From Microbispora sp. ZYX-F-249 (GTDB taxonomy: Bacteria > Actinomycetota > Actinomycetes > Streptosporangiales > Streptosporangiaceae), in assembly GCF_039649665.1 (NCBI RefSeq), contig NZ_JBDJAW010000006.1, positions 62,001 through 126,000 on the forward strand: 64,000 nucleotides of DNA. The letters are read 5' to 3'. Positions 26,010-34,245 of the stretch are shown here, piece by piece; within the stretch, counting starts at the first letter, position 1; the number at the start of each line of letters is the position of its first letter. A model generated the notes under the pieces. It made no database searches. It was not told the DNA's origin and worked only from the letters and a program-made list of their open reading frames with translations. The translations under genes were made by a program, and so were the position numbers.

Positions 26010-27038
26010 TCAGCGGCGGCCCTGCCCGAAGACGGCGTCGCGGGCGATCGACAGAGCGGTGGAGACGGCGCCCCTCAGGACGGGATTGTCGGGGATGCCG
26101 CTCACGCGTACGTGCACGGGGACGGGCGAGACCTCCGTCAGGCGCTCGGCGACCAGGGCCGCCAGCGGGTCGCCGCCCGCCAGGCTGGTGGCGCCGCCGA
26201 GGACGACGAGGCCCGGATCGAGCACGGCGACGAGCGTGAACGCCGCCGTCGCGACCCTGTCCGCCAGAGCCGGGAGGTCCAGTCCGCAGACGGCCTGTGC
26301 GCCCAGCAGGTCGCACACCTTGATGTCCAGCCGGCCGAGGAAGCCGATCTCGCCGGCGCCGCCGGAGGCGCCCCGGCGGAGCGTGCCGTCCAGCACGACG
26401 GCCGCGCCGACGCCGTCGTCGAGCCACAGCAGCGCGAAATCGTCCCGCCCGGCGGCCGCCCCGGTGGCGTGCTCGGCGACGGCGGCCAGATTGACCTCGT
26501 TCTCCACGGTGACCGGTGCGTCGACCAGAGTACGCAGGGCCGGGAGGAGCCCGGGCCGCCAGGCGGGCTCGACGTTGCCCGCCGACAGGTCTCCGGTCTG
26601 CGGGTCGACCATGCCGGGCGCGCCGATCACGACCGCGTGCATGGCACGTGCGCCGGCCGCCTCGGTGAGCGCCTCCGCGACCAGTGCGGGAAGGTTGTCG
26701 CCGAGAGGCCGCGTCGCCGAGCCCACGGTCGCGCCGGTGATGTCGGCGACCGTCACGTTGACCACGTCACGCCGCACGTCCACACCACCCACGAAGGCCC
26801 GGTCGGCGACGATGCCGTAGAGCCTGGCGTTGGGGCCGCGACGGTCGCCGCCGCTCTCCCCGGTGACCCGGATCAGTCCGTTGACCTGGAGGCGTTCGAT
26901 CAGGTCCGACACGGTCGGGCGGGACAGGCCGGTGAGCGCGCGCAGTTGCGGCGCGGTCAGCGGGCCACGTTCCAGCAGCAGATCGAGGGCGAGCCGGTCG
27001 TTGATGGCCCGCGCGAGCTGGGGCGTCGCGGTCTTCAT
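26010..27038 (-). CDS. ROK family transcriptional repressor
   Basis: A 342-residue protein. Residues 1-65 form a winged helix (RGPLTAPQLRALTGLSRPTVSDLIERL), and residues 80-335 the ROK ATPase-like fold, with the ENEVN region near 178 kept. The zinc-binding CxCGxxGC cluster of ROK proteins is absent: that stretch reads VCDLLGAQAVCGLDL. The protein is also shorter than usual (about 380-400). It is divergent from an MFS transporter gene across 46 bp that holds a dyad (27054-27074), so it most likely represses the transporter and itself. The inducer is probably a sugar or sugar-like compound but cannot be read. Confidence 0.88.
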   Translation of the reverse strand: MKTATPQLARAINDRLALDLLLERGPLTAPQLRALTGLSRPTVSDLIERLQVNGLIRVTGESGGDRRGPNARLYGIVADRAFVGGVDVRRDVVNVTVADITGATVGSATRPLGDNLPALVAEALTEAAGARAMHAVVIGAPGMVDPQTGDLSAGNVEPAWRPGLLPALRTLVDAPVTVENEVNLAAVAEHATGAAAGRDDFALLWLDDGVGAAVVLDGTLRRGASGGAGEIGFLGRLDIKVCDLLGAQAVCGLDLPALADRVATAAFTLVAVLDPGLVVLGGATSLAGGDPLAALVAERLTEVSPVPVHVRVSGIPDNPVLRGAVSTALSIARDAVFGQGRR

Positions 27039-27053
27039 GAGAAACCCACTTTT

Positions 27054-27074
27054 TATCAGGAACCCTGCCTGTTA
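27054..27074. promoter_or_regulatory. Imperfect dyad between ROK and MFS genes (candidate operator)
   Basis: TATCAGG - AACCCTG - CCTGTTA: 7-base arms with one mismatch, in the AT-rich 46-bp gap between the two divergent genes. It overlaps or adjoins likely -10 sequences (TAATTT at 27073-27078), a position suited to repression of both genes by the ROK protein. Confidence 0.5.
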
Positions 27075-27084
27075 ATTTAGCCGT

Positions 27085-28254
27085 ATGCGAGACAGACATC
27101 AACGGGCCACAGCCCTCGTCTTCGCCGTACACGGAGCGGTGGCGGGCACCCTCGCCACCCGGATGCCGTGGCTTCAGGAGCACCACGGCATCACCACCGC
27201 GGCCCTCGGGCTGATCCTGCTCTGCCCGCCGATCGGCTCCTTCCTCACGATGCCGCTGACCGCCCGGCTGGCCTACCGGTTCGGGGCCAGGGTGACGACC
27301 CGGACCCTCCTTGCCCTGTGGTGCGCGTCCCTGGCCCTGCCCGTGCTGGCGCCGGGGCCCCTGTGGCTGGTGCCCGGGTTCCTCCTGTCCGGCGCCGCCG
27401 CCGGGATGTGCGACCTGGCGATGAACGCCCAGGGGGTGCTCGTCGAGCGAAGGCTCGGCCGTCCGGTCATGTCCGGCCTGCACGGCATGTGGAGCGTCGG
27501 CAACCTCTGCGGCGCGGGCGTCGGAGCGATGGCCGCGCAGGCGGGCCTGGACGCCCGTGCGCATCTCCTCCTCGTGGCGGTGTCGCTGGTGGCCGCGGGC
27601 GCCGCGGCAAGCCGTGCGCTCCTCGACGACGGGCCCGCGCCGGACGAGAAGCCGCCGTCGCGGTTCACGCTGCCGCCGAGGGCCGTCCTGCTGATCGGAC
27701 TGATCGGCTTCTTCGCCACCTTCGCCGAGCGGGCCAGCGGCCAGTGGGCGGCGATCTACCTCACGAACGTCGCCGGGGCCGGAGCGGGCGTCGCCGCGGC
27801 CGGCTACGCCGTGTTCACCGCGTGCATGGTCGCGATGCGGCTCGCCGGGGACTTCGTGGTGCGCAGGCTCGGGCCGGTCGCGACCGTGCGCGCCGGGGCC
27901 GTCACCGCCGTGCTCGGCGGCGTGATCGTGGTCGCCTTCCGCACTCCCGCGCCGGTGATCGCCGGGTTCGCGTTGTTCGGCGCGGGCGTCGCCGTCGTCG
28001 TGCCCCTGGTGTTCGCGGCGGCGGGCCGGGTCGCCCGGACCCCCGCCGAGGGCGTCGCGGGGGTCGCGACGATCACCTGGATGTCGGGGCTCGTGGCGCC
28101 TCCCGTCACCGGCTGGCTGGCCGGCACGTTCGCCTTCCCGTTCGCGTTCGCCCTGGTGACGTGCATGCTCGCGGCGATGATCTGGCCGGCGCGGGCACTG
28201 CGGCCGCGTCCGGCGGCCGCCCGCGTCCCCGTCGGCGCGGCGTGCGCGGACTGA
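27085..28254 (+). CDS. MFS transporter
   Basis: A 389-residue protein with twelve predicted membrane helices. It has the MFS spacing (GLILLCPPIGSFLTMPLTARLAYRFGARV for the loop 2-3 region) and a central cytoplasmic loop after helix six (about 175-190). It resembles the YbjJ-type group. No RBS precedes the ATG, and a TAATTT lies 6 bases before it, so the message may be leaderless. Divergent from a ROK repressor, which suggests uptake or export of a sugar-related compound. The stop is 6 bp from the convergent flavoprotein gene. Confidence 0.85.
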   Translation: MRDRHQRATALVFAVHGAVAGTLATRMPWLQEHHGITTAALGLILLCPPIGSFLTMPLTARLAYRFGARVTTRTLLALWCASLALPVLAPGPLWLVPGFLLSGAAAGMCDLAMNAQGVLVERRLGRPVMSGLHGMWSVGNLCGAGVGAMAAQAGLDARAHLLLVAVSLVAAGAAASRALLDDGPAPDEKPPSRFTLPPRAVLLIGLIGFFATFAERASGQWAAIYLTNVAGAGAGVAAAGYAVFTACMVAMRLAGDFVVRRLGPVATVRAGAVTAVLGGVIVVAFRTPAPVIAGFALFGAGVAVVVPLVFAAAGRVARTPAEGVAGVATITWMSGLVAPPVTGWLAGTFAFPFAFALVTCMLAAMIWPARALRPRPAAARVPVGAACAD

Positions 28255-28260
28255 CGGGGG

Positions 28261-29664
28261 TCAGATGCCCCCGGCGGTCAGCGGGGACATGAGGCGGCGG
28301 GCCGCCTCGGTGATCGAGCCCGACAGCGACGGGTAGACGGCGAAGGTGTGGGCGATCTGGTCCACGGTCAGCCGGTGCTGGACGGCCAGCGACACGGCCA
28401 GGATCAGCTCCGAGGCCCGCGGGGCGACCACGACGCCGCCGAGCACGATGCCGGTGTTCGGACGGCAGAACAGCTTCACGAAACCGTCGTTGAAGCCCTG
28501 CATCTTCGCCCGGGCGTTGGTGGCGAGCGGCAGCTTGACGACGTTCGCCTCGATTTCGCCCGACTCGATCTGCCGCTGCGACACGCCCACGGCGGCGATC
28601 TCGGGGTCGGTGAAGATGTTGGCCGCGACCGTGGCCAGCCGGATCGGCTGCACGGCCTCGCCGAGCGCGTGCCAGACCGCGATCCTGCCCTGCATGGCGG
28701 CGACCGAGGCGAGCATCAGGACGCCGGTGCAGTCTCCCGCGGCGTACACGCCGGGCGCGGAGGTCCGCGACACCTTGTCGACCTCGATGAAGCCGTTGCG
28801 GTCGAGCCGCACGCCGTTGTCCTCCAGCCCGAGCCCGGAGGTGTTGGGGACCATGCCGACGGTCATGAGGCAGTGGCTGCCCTCGGCGGTGCGGCCGTCC
28901 TCCAGCGTCACGACGACGCCGTGCGCGGTGCGCTTCACGGAGGCGGCGCGCGAGCGGCCCATGACGTTCATGCCACGCCGCCGGTAGACCTCCTCCAGCA
29001 CCTCGGCCGCGTCGGCGTCCTCGTTGGGCATCATCCGGTCCCGCGAGGAGACCAGCGTGACCTGCGACCCGAGCGACCGGTAGGCGCCGGCGAACTCGGC
29101 GCCGGTGACGCCGGAGCCGACCACGATCAGGTGCTCGGGCAGCTCCTCCAGGTCGTACAGCTGCCGCCAGCTGAGGATGCGCTCGCCGTCGGGCTCGGCC
29201 CCGGGCAGCACGCGCGGGTGGGCGCCGGTCGCCACGATGACCACGTCGGCCCGGATCGTCCGGTCCCCCGCCCGCACCACCTGGGGATCGACCAGACGGC
29301 CCCGGGCGCGGATGACCTCGACGCCCTCGGCGGCCAGCCGGGCGGCGATGTCGTTCGACTGCGCCAGCGCGAGTTCCTTGACGCGCTTGTTCACGTCGAT
29401 CATGTCCACGGCCACTCCGCCGGCGTCGCCGTCGAGACCGCCGTCGAAGCGGACCCCGAGGGACGACGCGTCGAGAAGCGCCTGCTTACGGACGGACGAG
29501 GCGATCAGGGTCTTGGACGGCACGCAGTCGGTCAGCACGCACGCCCCGCCGGGACCCTCCTCCTCGACGACGGTGACCTGGGCGCCCAGTTGCGCGGCGA
29601 CCAGGGCCGCCTCGTATCCGCCGGGGCCACCACCGATGATCACGATCCTTGTCACATGCTCCAT
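28261..29664 (-). CDS. lpdA: LpdA-like NAD(P)H:quinone oxidoreductase (flavoprotein disulfide reductase family)
   Basis: About 467 residues from the ATG at 29664 (AGGA 9 bases upstream; a GTG six bases earlier also possible). FAD-binding GGGPGGYEAA is near residue 10, NAD-binding GSGVTGAEFAG near 180, and the second FAD motif YAAGDCTG near 310. The dimerisation domain ends in YPSLSGSITEA, lacking the His-Glu pair of true lipoamide dehydrogenases. That matches Mycobacterium tuberculosis LpdA (Rv3303c), which reduces quinones and does not act on lipoamide. The CVLTDC motif keeps two Cys. A role in redox balance is inferred from that family. Confidence 0.88.
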   Translation of the reverse strand: MEHVTRIVIIGGGPGGYEAALVAAQLGAQVTVVEEEGPGGACVLTDCVPSKTLIASSVRKQALLDASSLGVRFDGGLDGDAGGVAVDMIDVNKRVKELALAQSNDIAARLAAEGVEVIRARGRLVDPQVVRAGDRTIRADVVIVATGAHPRVLPGAEPDGERILSWRQLYDLEELPEHLIVVGSGVTGAEFAGAYRSLGSQVTLVSSRDRMMPNEDADAAEVLEEVYRRRGMNVMGRSRAASVKRTAHGVVVTLEDGRTAEGSHCLMTVGMVPNTSGLGLEDNGVRLDRNGFIEVDKVSRTSAPGVYAAGDCTGVLMLASVAAMQGRIAVWHALGEAVQPIRLATVAANIFTDPEIAAVGVSQRQIESGEIEANVVKLPLATNARAKMQGFNDGFVKLFCRPNTGIVLGGVVVAPRASELILAVSLAVQHRLTVDQIAHTFAVYPSLSGSITEAARRLMSPLTAGGI

Positions 29665-29780
29665 TGTCACGCATCCTGGCTTCGTATTCCCGGCGAGGGC
29701 CGCGTAACGGGCCGACTACGCGGATTTCTCTCGCCACACCCCGTGCGCGCGCTACCCGTCCAACTTCCGGGATCTTGGAT

Positions 29781-29786
29781 TAGGCT
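29781..29786 (+). promoter_or_regulatory. Candidate -10 box of the GGCT-like gene
   Basis: TAGGCT ends 8 bases before the GTG at 29795, a spacing that would place the transcript start on the start codon (leaderless). Confidence 0.45.
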
Positions 29787-29794
29787 TGTGTGCC

Positions 29795-30247
29795 GTGCCT
29801 GTTTACGCGGCCTACGGCAGCAACATGGACCCCAAGCAGATGGCGGAGTGGGCTCCCCACTCGCCCATGCGAGGAACGGGCTGGCTCCCGGGCTGGCGGC
29901 TCACCTTCGGCGGCGAGGACGTCAGCTGGGAGGGCGCTCTCGCCACGATAGTCGAGGACGCCGACGAGCAGGTATTCGTCGTCCTGTACGACGTCCCGGA
30001 GTGGGACGAGGCGTCCCTCGACCGCTGGATGGGCACCGACCTCGGCCTCTACCGCAAGGTCCGGCTCCGCGTCGCGACGCTGGAGGGTGACGTGCTCGCC
30101 TGGTCGTACGTGCTGGACTCCTACGAGGGCGGGCTGCCGTCGGCGCGGTACATCGGCATCCTGGCCGAGTCCGCGGAGAAGGCGGGCGCGCCCGACGACT
30201 ACGTCACGTGGCTGCGCACCCGGCCCTGCAAGAAGCTCGGCGACTGA
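29795..30247 (+). CDS. Gamma-glutamylcyclotransferase-like protein
   Basis: About 150 residues from the GTG at 29795; a TTG three codons earlier is less likely. The N-terminal AAYGSNM motif is the substrate-binding loop of the GGCT/AIG2 fold, and the protein continues with the expected beta-barrel pattern (FVVLYDVPEWDEASLDRWMG). A likely acidic residue is present in the E-rich middle part, but which one is catalytic is unclear. GGCT proteins release 5-oxoproline from gamma-glutamyl compounds; the actinobacterial members are uncharacterised. It may be transcribed alone from the TAGGCT at 29781. Confidence 0.8.
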   Translation: MPVYAAYGSNMDPKQMAEWAPHSPMRGTGWLPGWRLTFGGEDVSWEGALATIVEDADEQVFVVLYDVPEWDEASLDRWMGTDLGLYRKVRLRVATLEGDVLAWSYVLDSYEGGLPSARYIGILAESAEKAGAPDDYVTWLRTRPCKKLGD

Positions 30248-30286
30248 CACGGCCCGGCACTTATCGGCCGGGTTCATGCGCTTCTG

Positions 30287-30292
30287 TACCCT
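30287..30292 (+). promoter_or_regulatory. Candidate -10 box of the PNP gene
   Basis: TACCCT ends 7 bases before the GTG at 30300. It lies downstream of the alternative ATG at 30276, so it supports the GTG as the start, on a leaderless message. Confidence 0.4.
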
Positions 30293-30299
30293 CAGCAAA

Positions 30300-31097
30300 G
30301 TGACCCCATATGACCTGGCGGCCGAGGCCGCGACCACGCTGAGGAACCTCACCGGCATCTCTTCCTTCGACGTCGCCCTCGTCATGGGCTCGGGCTGGGT
30401 CCCGGCCGCGGACGCGATCGGCGAGACGGTCGCCGAACTCGCGGTGACGAAACTGCCCGGGTTCTCCCCGCCCGCGGTCGCCGGTCACGCGGGCACGGTG
30501 CGGGCGGTGCGCACCTCGGCCGGGCTCAACGCCCTGATCTTCCTCGGCCGTACGCACCTCTACGAGGGCCGCGGGGTGGAGCCGGTGGTCCACGGGGTGC
30601 GCACGGCCGTCGCGGCCGGGGTGCGCACGGTCGTGCTGACCAACGCGGCGGGCGGGCTGCGCCCGGAGACCCAGAATGTGGGCGACCCGGTTCTGATCAG
30701 CGATCACATCAACCTCACCGGCGACAACCCGATCACCGGCGCGACGTTCATCGACCTCACCGAGGTGTATTCGAAGCGCCTGCGCGACCTCGCGCGTGCG
30801 GTGGACCCCACGCTGGCCGAGGGGGTGTACGTCGCCTTCCGCGGCCCGACGTACGAGACGCCGGCGGAGATCCGCATGCTGCGCACGCTCGGCGGCGACC
30901 TGGTGGGCATGTCCACCGTGCTGGAGGCGATCGCCGCGCGGGAGGCCGGGGCCGAGGTGCTCGGGATCTCCCTGGTCACCAACCCCGGCGCGGGCCTGGT
31001 GGGCGAGCCGCTCAACCACGAGGAGGTCCTGGAGGTCGGCCGGGCCACGGCCGCCCGCATGGGCGTCCTGCTCGCCCAGGTCGTCGACAAGCTGTAG
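30300..31097 (+). CDS. punA: Purine-nucleoside phosphorylase (trimeric class)
   Basis: About 265 residues from the GTG at 30300. Family motifs: MGSGWVPAADA (phosphate binding), PGFSPPAVAGHAG, LGRTHLYEG, LTNAAGGLRPE, FRGPTYETPAEIRMLRTLGGDLVGMSTV (purine and ribose site), and GISLVTNPGAGL. This is the low-molecular-mass trimeric PNP that splits inosine and guanosine into base and ribose-1-phosphate. The next gene, 9 bp on, is a phosphosugar mutase that can turn the product into ribose-5-phosphate, so the two make a salvage pair. Adenosine deaminase, at 40.9 kb, supplies inosine. Confidence 0.93.
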   Translation: MTPYDLAAEAATTLRNLTGISSFDVALVMGSGWVPAADAIGETVAELAVTKLPGFSPPAVAGHAGTVRAVRTSAGLNALIFLGRTHLYEGRGVEPVVHGVRTAVAAGVRTVVLTNAAGGLRPETQNVGDPVLISDHINLTGDNPITGATFIDLTEVYSKRLRDLARAVDPTLAEGVYVAFRGPTYETPAEIRMLRTLGGDLVGMSTVLEAIAAREAGAEVLGISLVTNPGAGLVGEPLNHEEVLEVGRATAARMGVLLAQVVDKL

Positions 31098-31106
31098 GGG
31101 GCACCC

Positions 31107-32741
31107 ATGACCGATCTCGTACGGCTCGCCGGACAGTGGCGTGACCAGGACCCCGACCCCGAGACGCGGGCGGAGCTCGACGCGGTCCTGGAGCGCGACG
31201 ATCTCGCCGCGCTTGAGGACCGCTTCGGCGCCAAGCTGGAGTTCGGCACGGCGGGCCTGCGCGGCGCGCTGGGGGCCGGGCCGAACCGGATGAACCGGGT
31301 CACGGTGATGCGGGCGGCCGCCGGGCTGGCCCGCGTCCTCGGCCCCGGACGCCACGTGGTGATCGGCTACGACGGGCGGCACAAGTCCGACGTGTTCGCC
31401 GCCGACACGGCCCGCGTGCTGACCGGGGCGGGTCTGCGCGCCTCGGTCATGGCCGCCAAATGGCCGACCCCGGTCCTGGCGTTCGCCGTGCGCCACCTGG
31501 GCGCGGACGCGGGCGTCATGGTCACCGCCTCGCACAACCCGCCCCAGGACAACGGCTACAAGGTCTACTGGGGCGACGGCGCGCAGATCGTGCCGCCGAT
31601 CGACGAGGAGATCTCCGCCGCCATCGACGCGGTCGGCCGGGTGGACGCGCTGCCGCTGGGCGAGGGCTGGCGGACCCTCGGCCACGACGACATCGTCGTG
31701 CCGTACCTGCGGGCACTGGCCGCGCTCCCGATCGGCGACGCCCGCGACATCGCGGTGGCGTACACGCCCTTGCACGGCGTCGGCGGCACGACCGTCTCCG
31801 AGGCGTTCCGCGCGGCGGGCTTCGAGGTGCCGGTCATGGTGAGCCGGCAGGCGATGCCCGACCCGGACTTCCCCACCGTGGCGTTCCCCAACCCGGAGGA
31901 GCCGGGCGCGATGGACCTCGCGCTCGAACTCGCCGCCGCGACCCGCGCCGACCTGGTGATCGCCAACGACCCCGACGCGGACCGGTGCGCGGCCGGCGTC
32001 CCGCTGCCCGGCGGCGGCTACCGCATGCTCACCGGCGACGAGGTGGGCGGCCTGCTGGCCGAGCACGTGCTGCGGCACACCTCGGGGGACGACCGGCTGG
32101 TCGCCACCTCGATCGTGTCGTCGTCGCTGCTCGCCAGGATCGCCGCCGAGCACGGCGTGCGGCACGCCGAGACGCTGACCGGATTCAAATGGATCATGAA
32201 GTCGGGCCCCGGGCTGGTCTTCGGCTACGAGGAGGCCCTGGGCTACAGCGTCGGGTCGGACGCCGGCCTGCCGGTCCACGACAAGGACGGCGTGGGGGCC
32301 GCCCTCGTCGTCGCCGGGATGGCCGCCGCCGCCAAGCGGGACGGCAGGTCGCTGCTCGACCTGCTGGACGACCAGGCCCGCCGGTACGGCCTGCACGCGA
32401 CCGCCCAGCTGTCGGTCCGGGTCGAGGACCTGTCGCTGATCGCGCAGGCCATGGAGCGCCTGCGCACGCACCCGCCGATGGAGCTGGCGGGCCGGACGGT
32501 GGAGTCCGCCGAGGACCTGTCCCGGGGGGTGGCGGGGCTGCCGCCGACCGAGGGCCTGCGCTACCGCCTGTCCGGCGGCGCCCGGGTCGTCGTCCGGCCC
32601 AGCGGCACCGAGCCCAAGCTCAAGTGCTACCTGGAGGTCGTCGTACCGGTCGAGGGCGAGGACGTCGCGCCCGCCCGGGCCAGGGCCGCGCAGGACCTGG
32701 AGGCCCTGAAGAAGGACCTCTCCGTCGCCCTCGGCCTGTGA
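31107..32741 (+). CDS. Phospho-sugar mutase (phosphomannomutase/phosphopentomutase type)
   Basis: A 544-residue alpha-D-phosphohexomutase. The phosphoserine loop is TASHNPPQDNGYK (near 140), the metal loop DPDADRC (near 292), the sugar-binding loop GYEEALGYSVG (near 375) and the phosphate-binding RPSGTEPKLK (near 496). Length and order match the long PGM2/PmmB group, which also accepts pentose-1-phosphates. It follows the PNP gene by 9 bp (RBS GGGGG), so conversion of ribose-1-phosphate to ribose-5-phosphate is the likely main role here. Convergent with the next gene, 3 bp away. Confidence 0.92.
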   Translation: MTDLVRLAGQWRDQDPDPETRAELDAVLERDDLAALEDRFGAKLEFGTAGLRGALGAGPNRMNRVTVMRAAAGLARVLGPGRHVVIGYDGRHKSDVFAADTARVLTGAGLRASVMAAKWPTPVLAFAVRHLGADAGVMVTASHNPPQDNGYKVYWGDGAQIVPPIDEEISAAIDAVGRVDALPLGEGWRTLGHDDIVVPYLRALAALPIGDARDIAVAYTPLHGVGGTTVSEAFRAAGFEVPVMVSRQAMPDPDFPTVAFPNPEEPGAMDLALELAAATRADLVIANDPDADRCAAGVPLPGGGYRMLTGDEVGGLLAEHVLRHTSGDDRLVATSIVSSSLLARIAAEHGVRHAETLTGFKWIMKSGPGLVFGYEEALGYSVGSDAGLPVHDKDGVGAALVVAGMAAAAKRDGRSLLDLLDDQARRYGLHATAQLSVRVEDLSLIAQAMERLRTHPPMELAGRTVESAEDLSRGVAGLPPTEGLRYRLSGGARVVVRPSGTEPKLKCYLEVVVPVEGEDVAPARARAAQDLEALKKDLSVALGL

Positions 32742-32744
32742 CCC

Positions 32745-34211
32745 CTATCCGCAGACGATGTCCCGCGCCGGCCGCTCACCGGCGACCAGGAACGCGGTGA
32801 CGGCGTCGTCACCGCAGGCGTTGCCGTTGACCAGGTAGGACCCGTGCCCGCCCGAGTCGACGGCGACCATGCGCGCCCGGCTCCCGAAGGCCTCGCGCAT
32901 CCGCAGGGCGCCGCTGTACGGCGTCGCCGGATCGCGCAGGTTCTGCACGAGCAGGACGTTGGACGGTCCCTTCGCCGTGACCCGCACCGGCGCCTCGGCC
33001 GGCCGGTAGGGCCAGTAGGCGCAGGGGCCTATGTTGACCGGCATGCCGGCGGTCAGCGGGTGGGCCGCCCGGTCACGGGCCACCAGCCGCCGGTGCGCGT
33101 CGAGCGAGCTCGGCCACTCGACGTCGTTGCAGAGGGTCGCGGCCGCCGAGGCCGCGGCGTTCTGCATCGCCTCGTCCGGGGCGGTGGAGGGCGCCGGGAG
33201 GGGACCCGGACCGAGCGCCGCCCGCATGAGCCCGGCCAGGGCGGGGAACCCGGCGTCGGAGTACAGCGCGTTCAGCATGGTCTCTCGCAGGACCGCGCCG
33301 TCGAGCCGCGCCGGGTTCGCGCCCGGCCAGGGGATCGGGGCGCGGTCCAGGCGCTCGGCGAGGTCCAGGAAGGTGCGGCGGACCGCCGCGGCGTCCGCGC
33401 CCAGGCCGAACTCGCCGTCACGGGCGGCGGCCCAGGCCGCGAAGTCGGGGAAGCGGTCGTCGACGCCCACCGAGTAGTTGGCCAGCCAGGCGCGGGCGAC
33501 CTTGTCCGGGTCGGGATCGTCGTTGCTGTCCAGGACCACCCTGTCGGTCCGGCCGGGGAACATCGTGGCGTAGACGGCTCCGGCGTACGTGCCGTAGGAG
33601 ACGCCCCAGTAGGACAGGCGCTGCTCGCCGAGGGCCCGGCGGATTGCGTCGATGTCCCTGGCCTCGGTGCGGGTGCTGATGCTGCGCAGCACGGGGCCGC
33701 CGTTGCGGGCGCAGGCGTCGGCGATCCTGCGTGACCACGCGGCGTTCCGCTCGATTCCCCCGTCGGCGGACGGGTAGGGCTTGAGCAGGGTGGGCGCCAG
33801 GTCGTCGTGCGCGAGCCCGCAGGAGACGGGCGAGCTCCGGCCGACGCCCCGCGGGTCGAAGCCGACCAGGTCGTAGCGGTCGAGCACGGCGCCCGGCAGG
33901 CGCTGCGCCATCGCGCTCGGCCTGCTCAGGCCCGGGCTGCCCGGGCCTCCCGGGATGAGCAGCAGCACGCCCCTGCGCAGTCCCGGCCGCGCCGTACGGA
34001 TCCGGGAGACGGCCAGGGAGATCGTGCCCCCGCCCGGCCTGCCGTACGTGAGAGGGACCTGGAGCGTGGTGCACTCCTGGCGGGGGTCGAGCCCGGCGGC
34101 GGTGCCGCAGGAGGTCCACGCCGGGGCGGCGTGGGCGGCGGCCGGGGCCCCGGTCGCGACGAGGGCGGTGGACAGGGAGATCACGGCGGCTGCCGATGCG
34201 ATGCGGTTCAC
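32745..34211 (-). CDS. Secreted alpha/beta hydrolase, tripeptidyl aminopeptidase (TAP) type
   Basis: A 488-residue protein with a signal peptide (1-29, ending AHA). The alpha/beta-hydrolase core carries the oxyanion region LLLIPGGPGSPG (near 85), nucleophile S205 in GVSYGTY, a likely Asp in NLRDPATP (near 428) and His in GGHGSY (near 455). The C-terminal TAP-like domain is present, with Cys residues (CNDVEW, GPCAYWP, NACGDD, end VCG) that suit extracellular disulfides. Similar Streptomyces enzymes remove N-terminal tripeptides from secreted proteins. Last gene downstream of the FtsX-type permease operon, separated by 34 bp; co-transcription is possible. Confidence 0.88.
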   Translation of the reverse strand: MNRIASAAAVISLSTALVATGAPAAAHAAPAWTSCGTAAGLDPRQECTTLQVPLTYGRPGGGTISLAVSRIRTARPGLRRGVLLLIPGGPGSPGLSRPSAMAQRLPGAVLDRYDLVGFDPRGVGRSSPVSCGLAHDDLAPTLLKPYPSADGGIERNAAWSRRIADACARNGGPVLRSISTRTEARDIDAIRRALGEQRLSYWGVSYGTYAGAVYATMFPGRTDRVVLDSNDDPDPDKVARAWLANYSVGVDDRFPDFAAWAAARDGEFGLGADAAAVRRTFLDLAERLDRAPIPWPGANPARLDGAVLRETMLNALYSDAGFPALAGLMRAALGPGPLPAPSTAPDEAMQNAAASAAATLCNDVEWPSSLDAHRRLVARDRAAHPLTAGMPVNIGPCAYWPYRPAEAPVRVTAKGPSNVLLVQNLRDPATPYSGALRMREAFGSRARMVAVDSGGHGSYLVNGNACGDDAVTAFLVAGERPARDIVCG

Positions 34212-34245
34212 GATTTCGTCCTTCGAGCGTGGGGGGGAAGAGGGT

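Noticed and set aside
28348..30090. Long plus-strand frame opposite lpdA
   Set aside because: Shadow of the flavoprotein gene; Gly/His/Val-rich with no motif.
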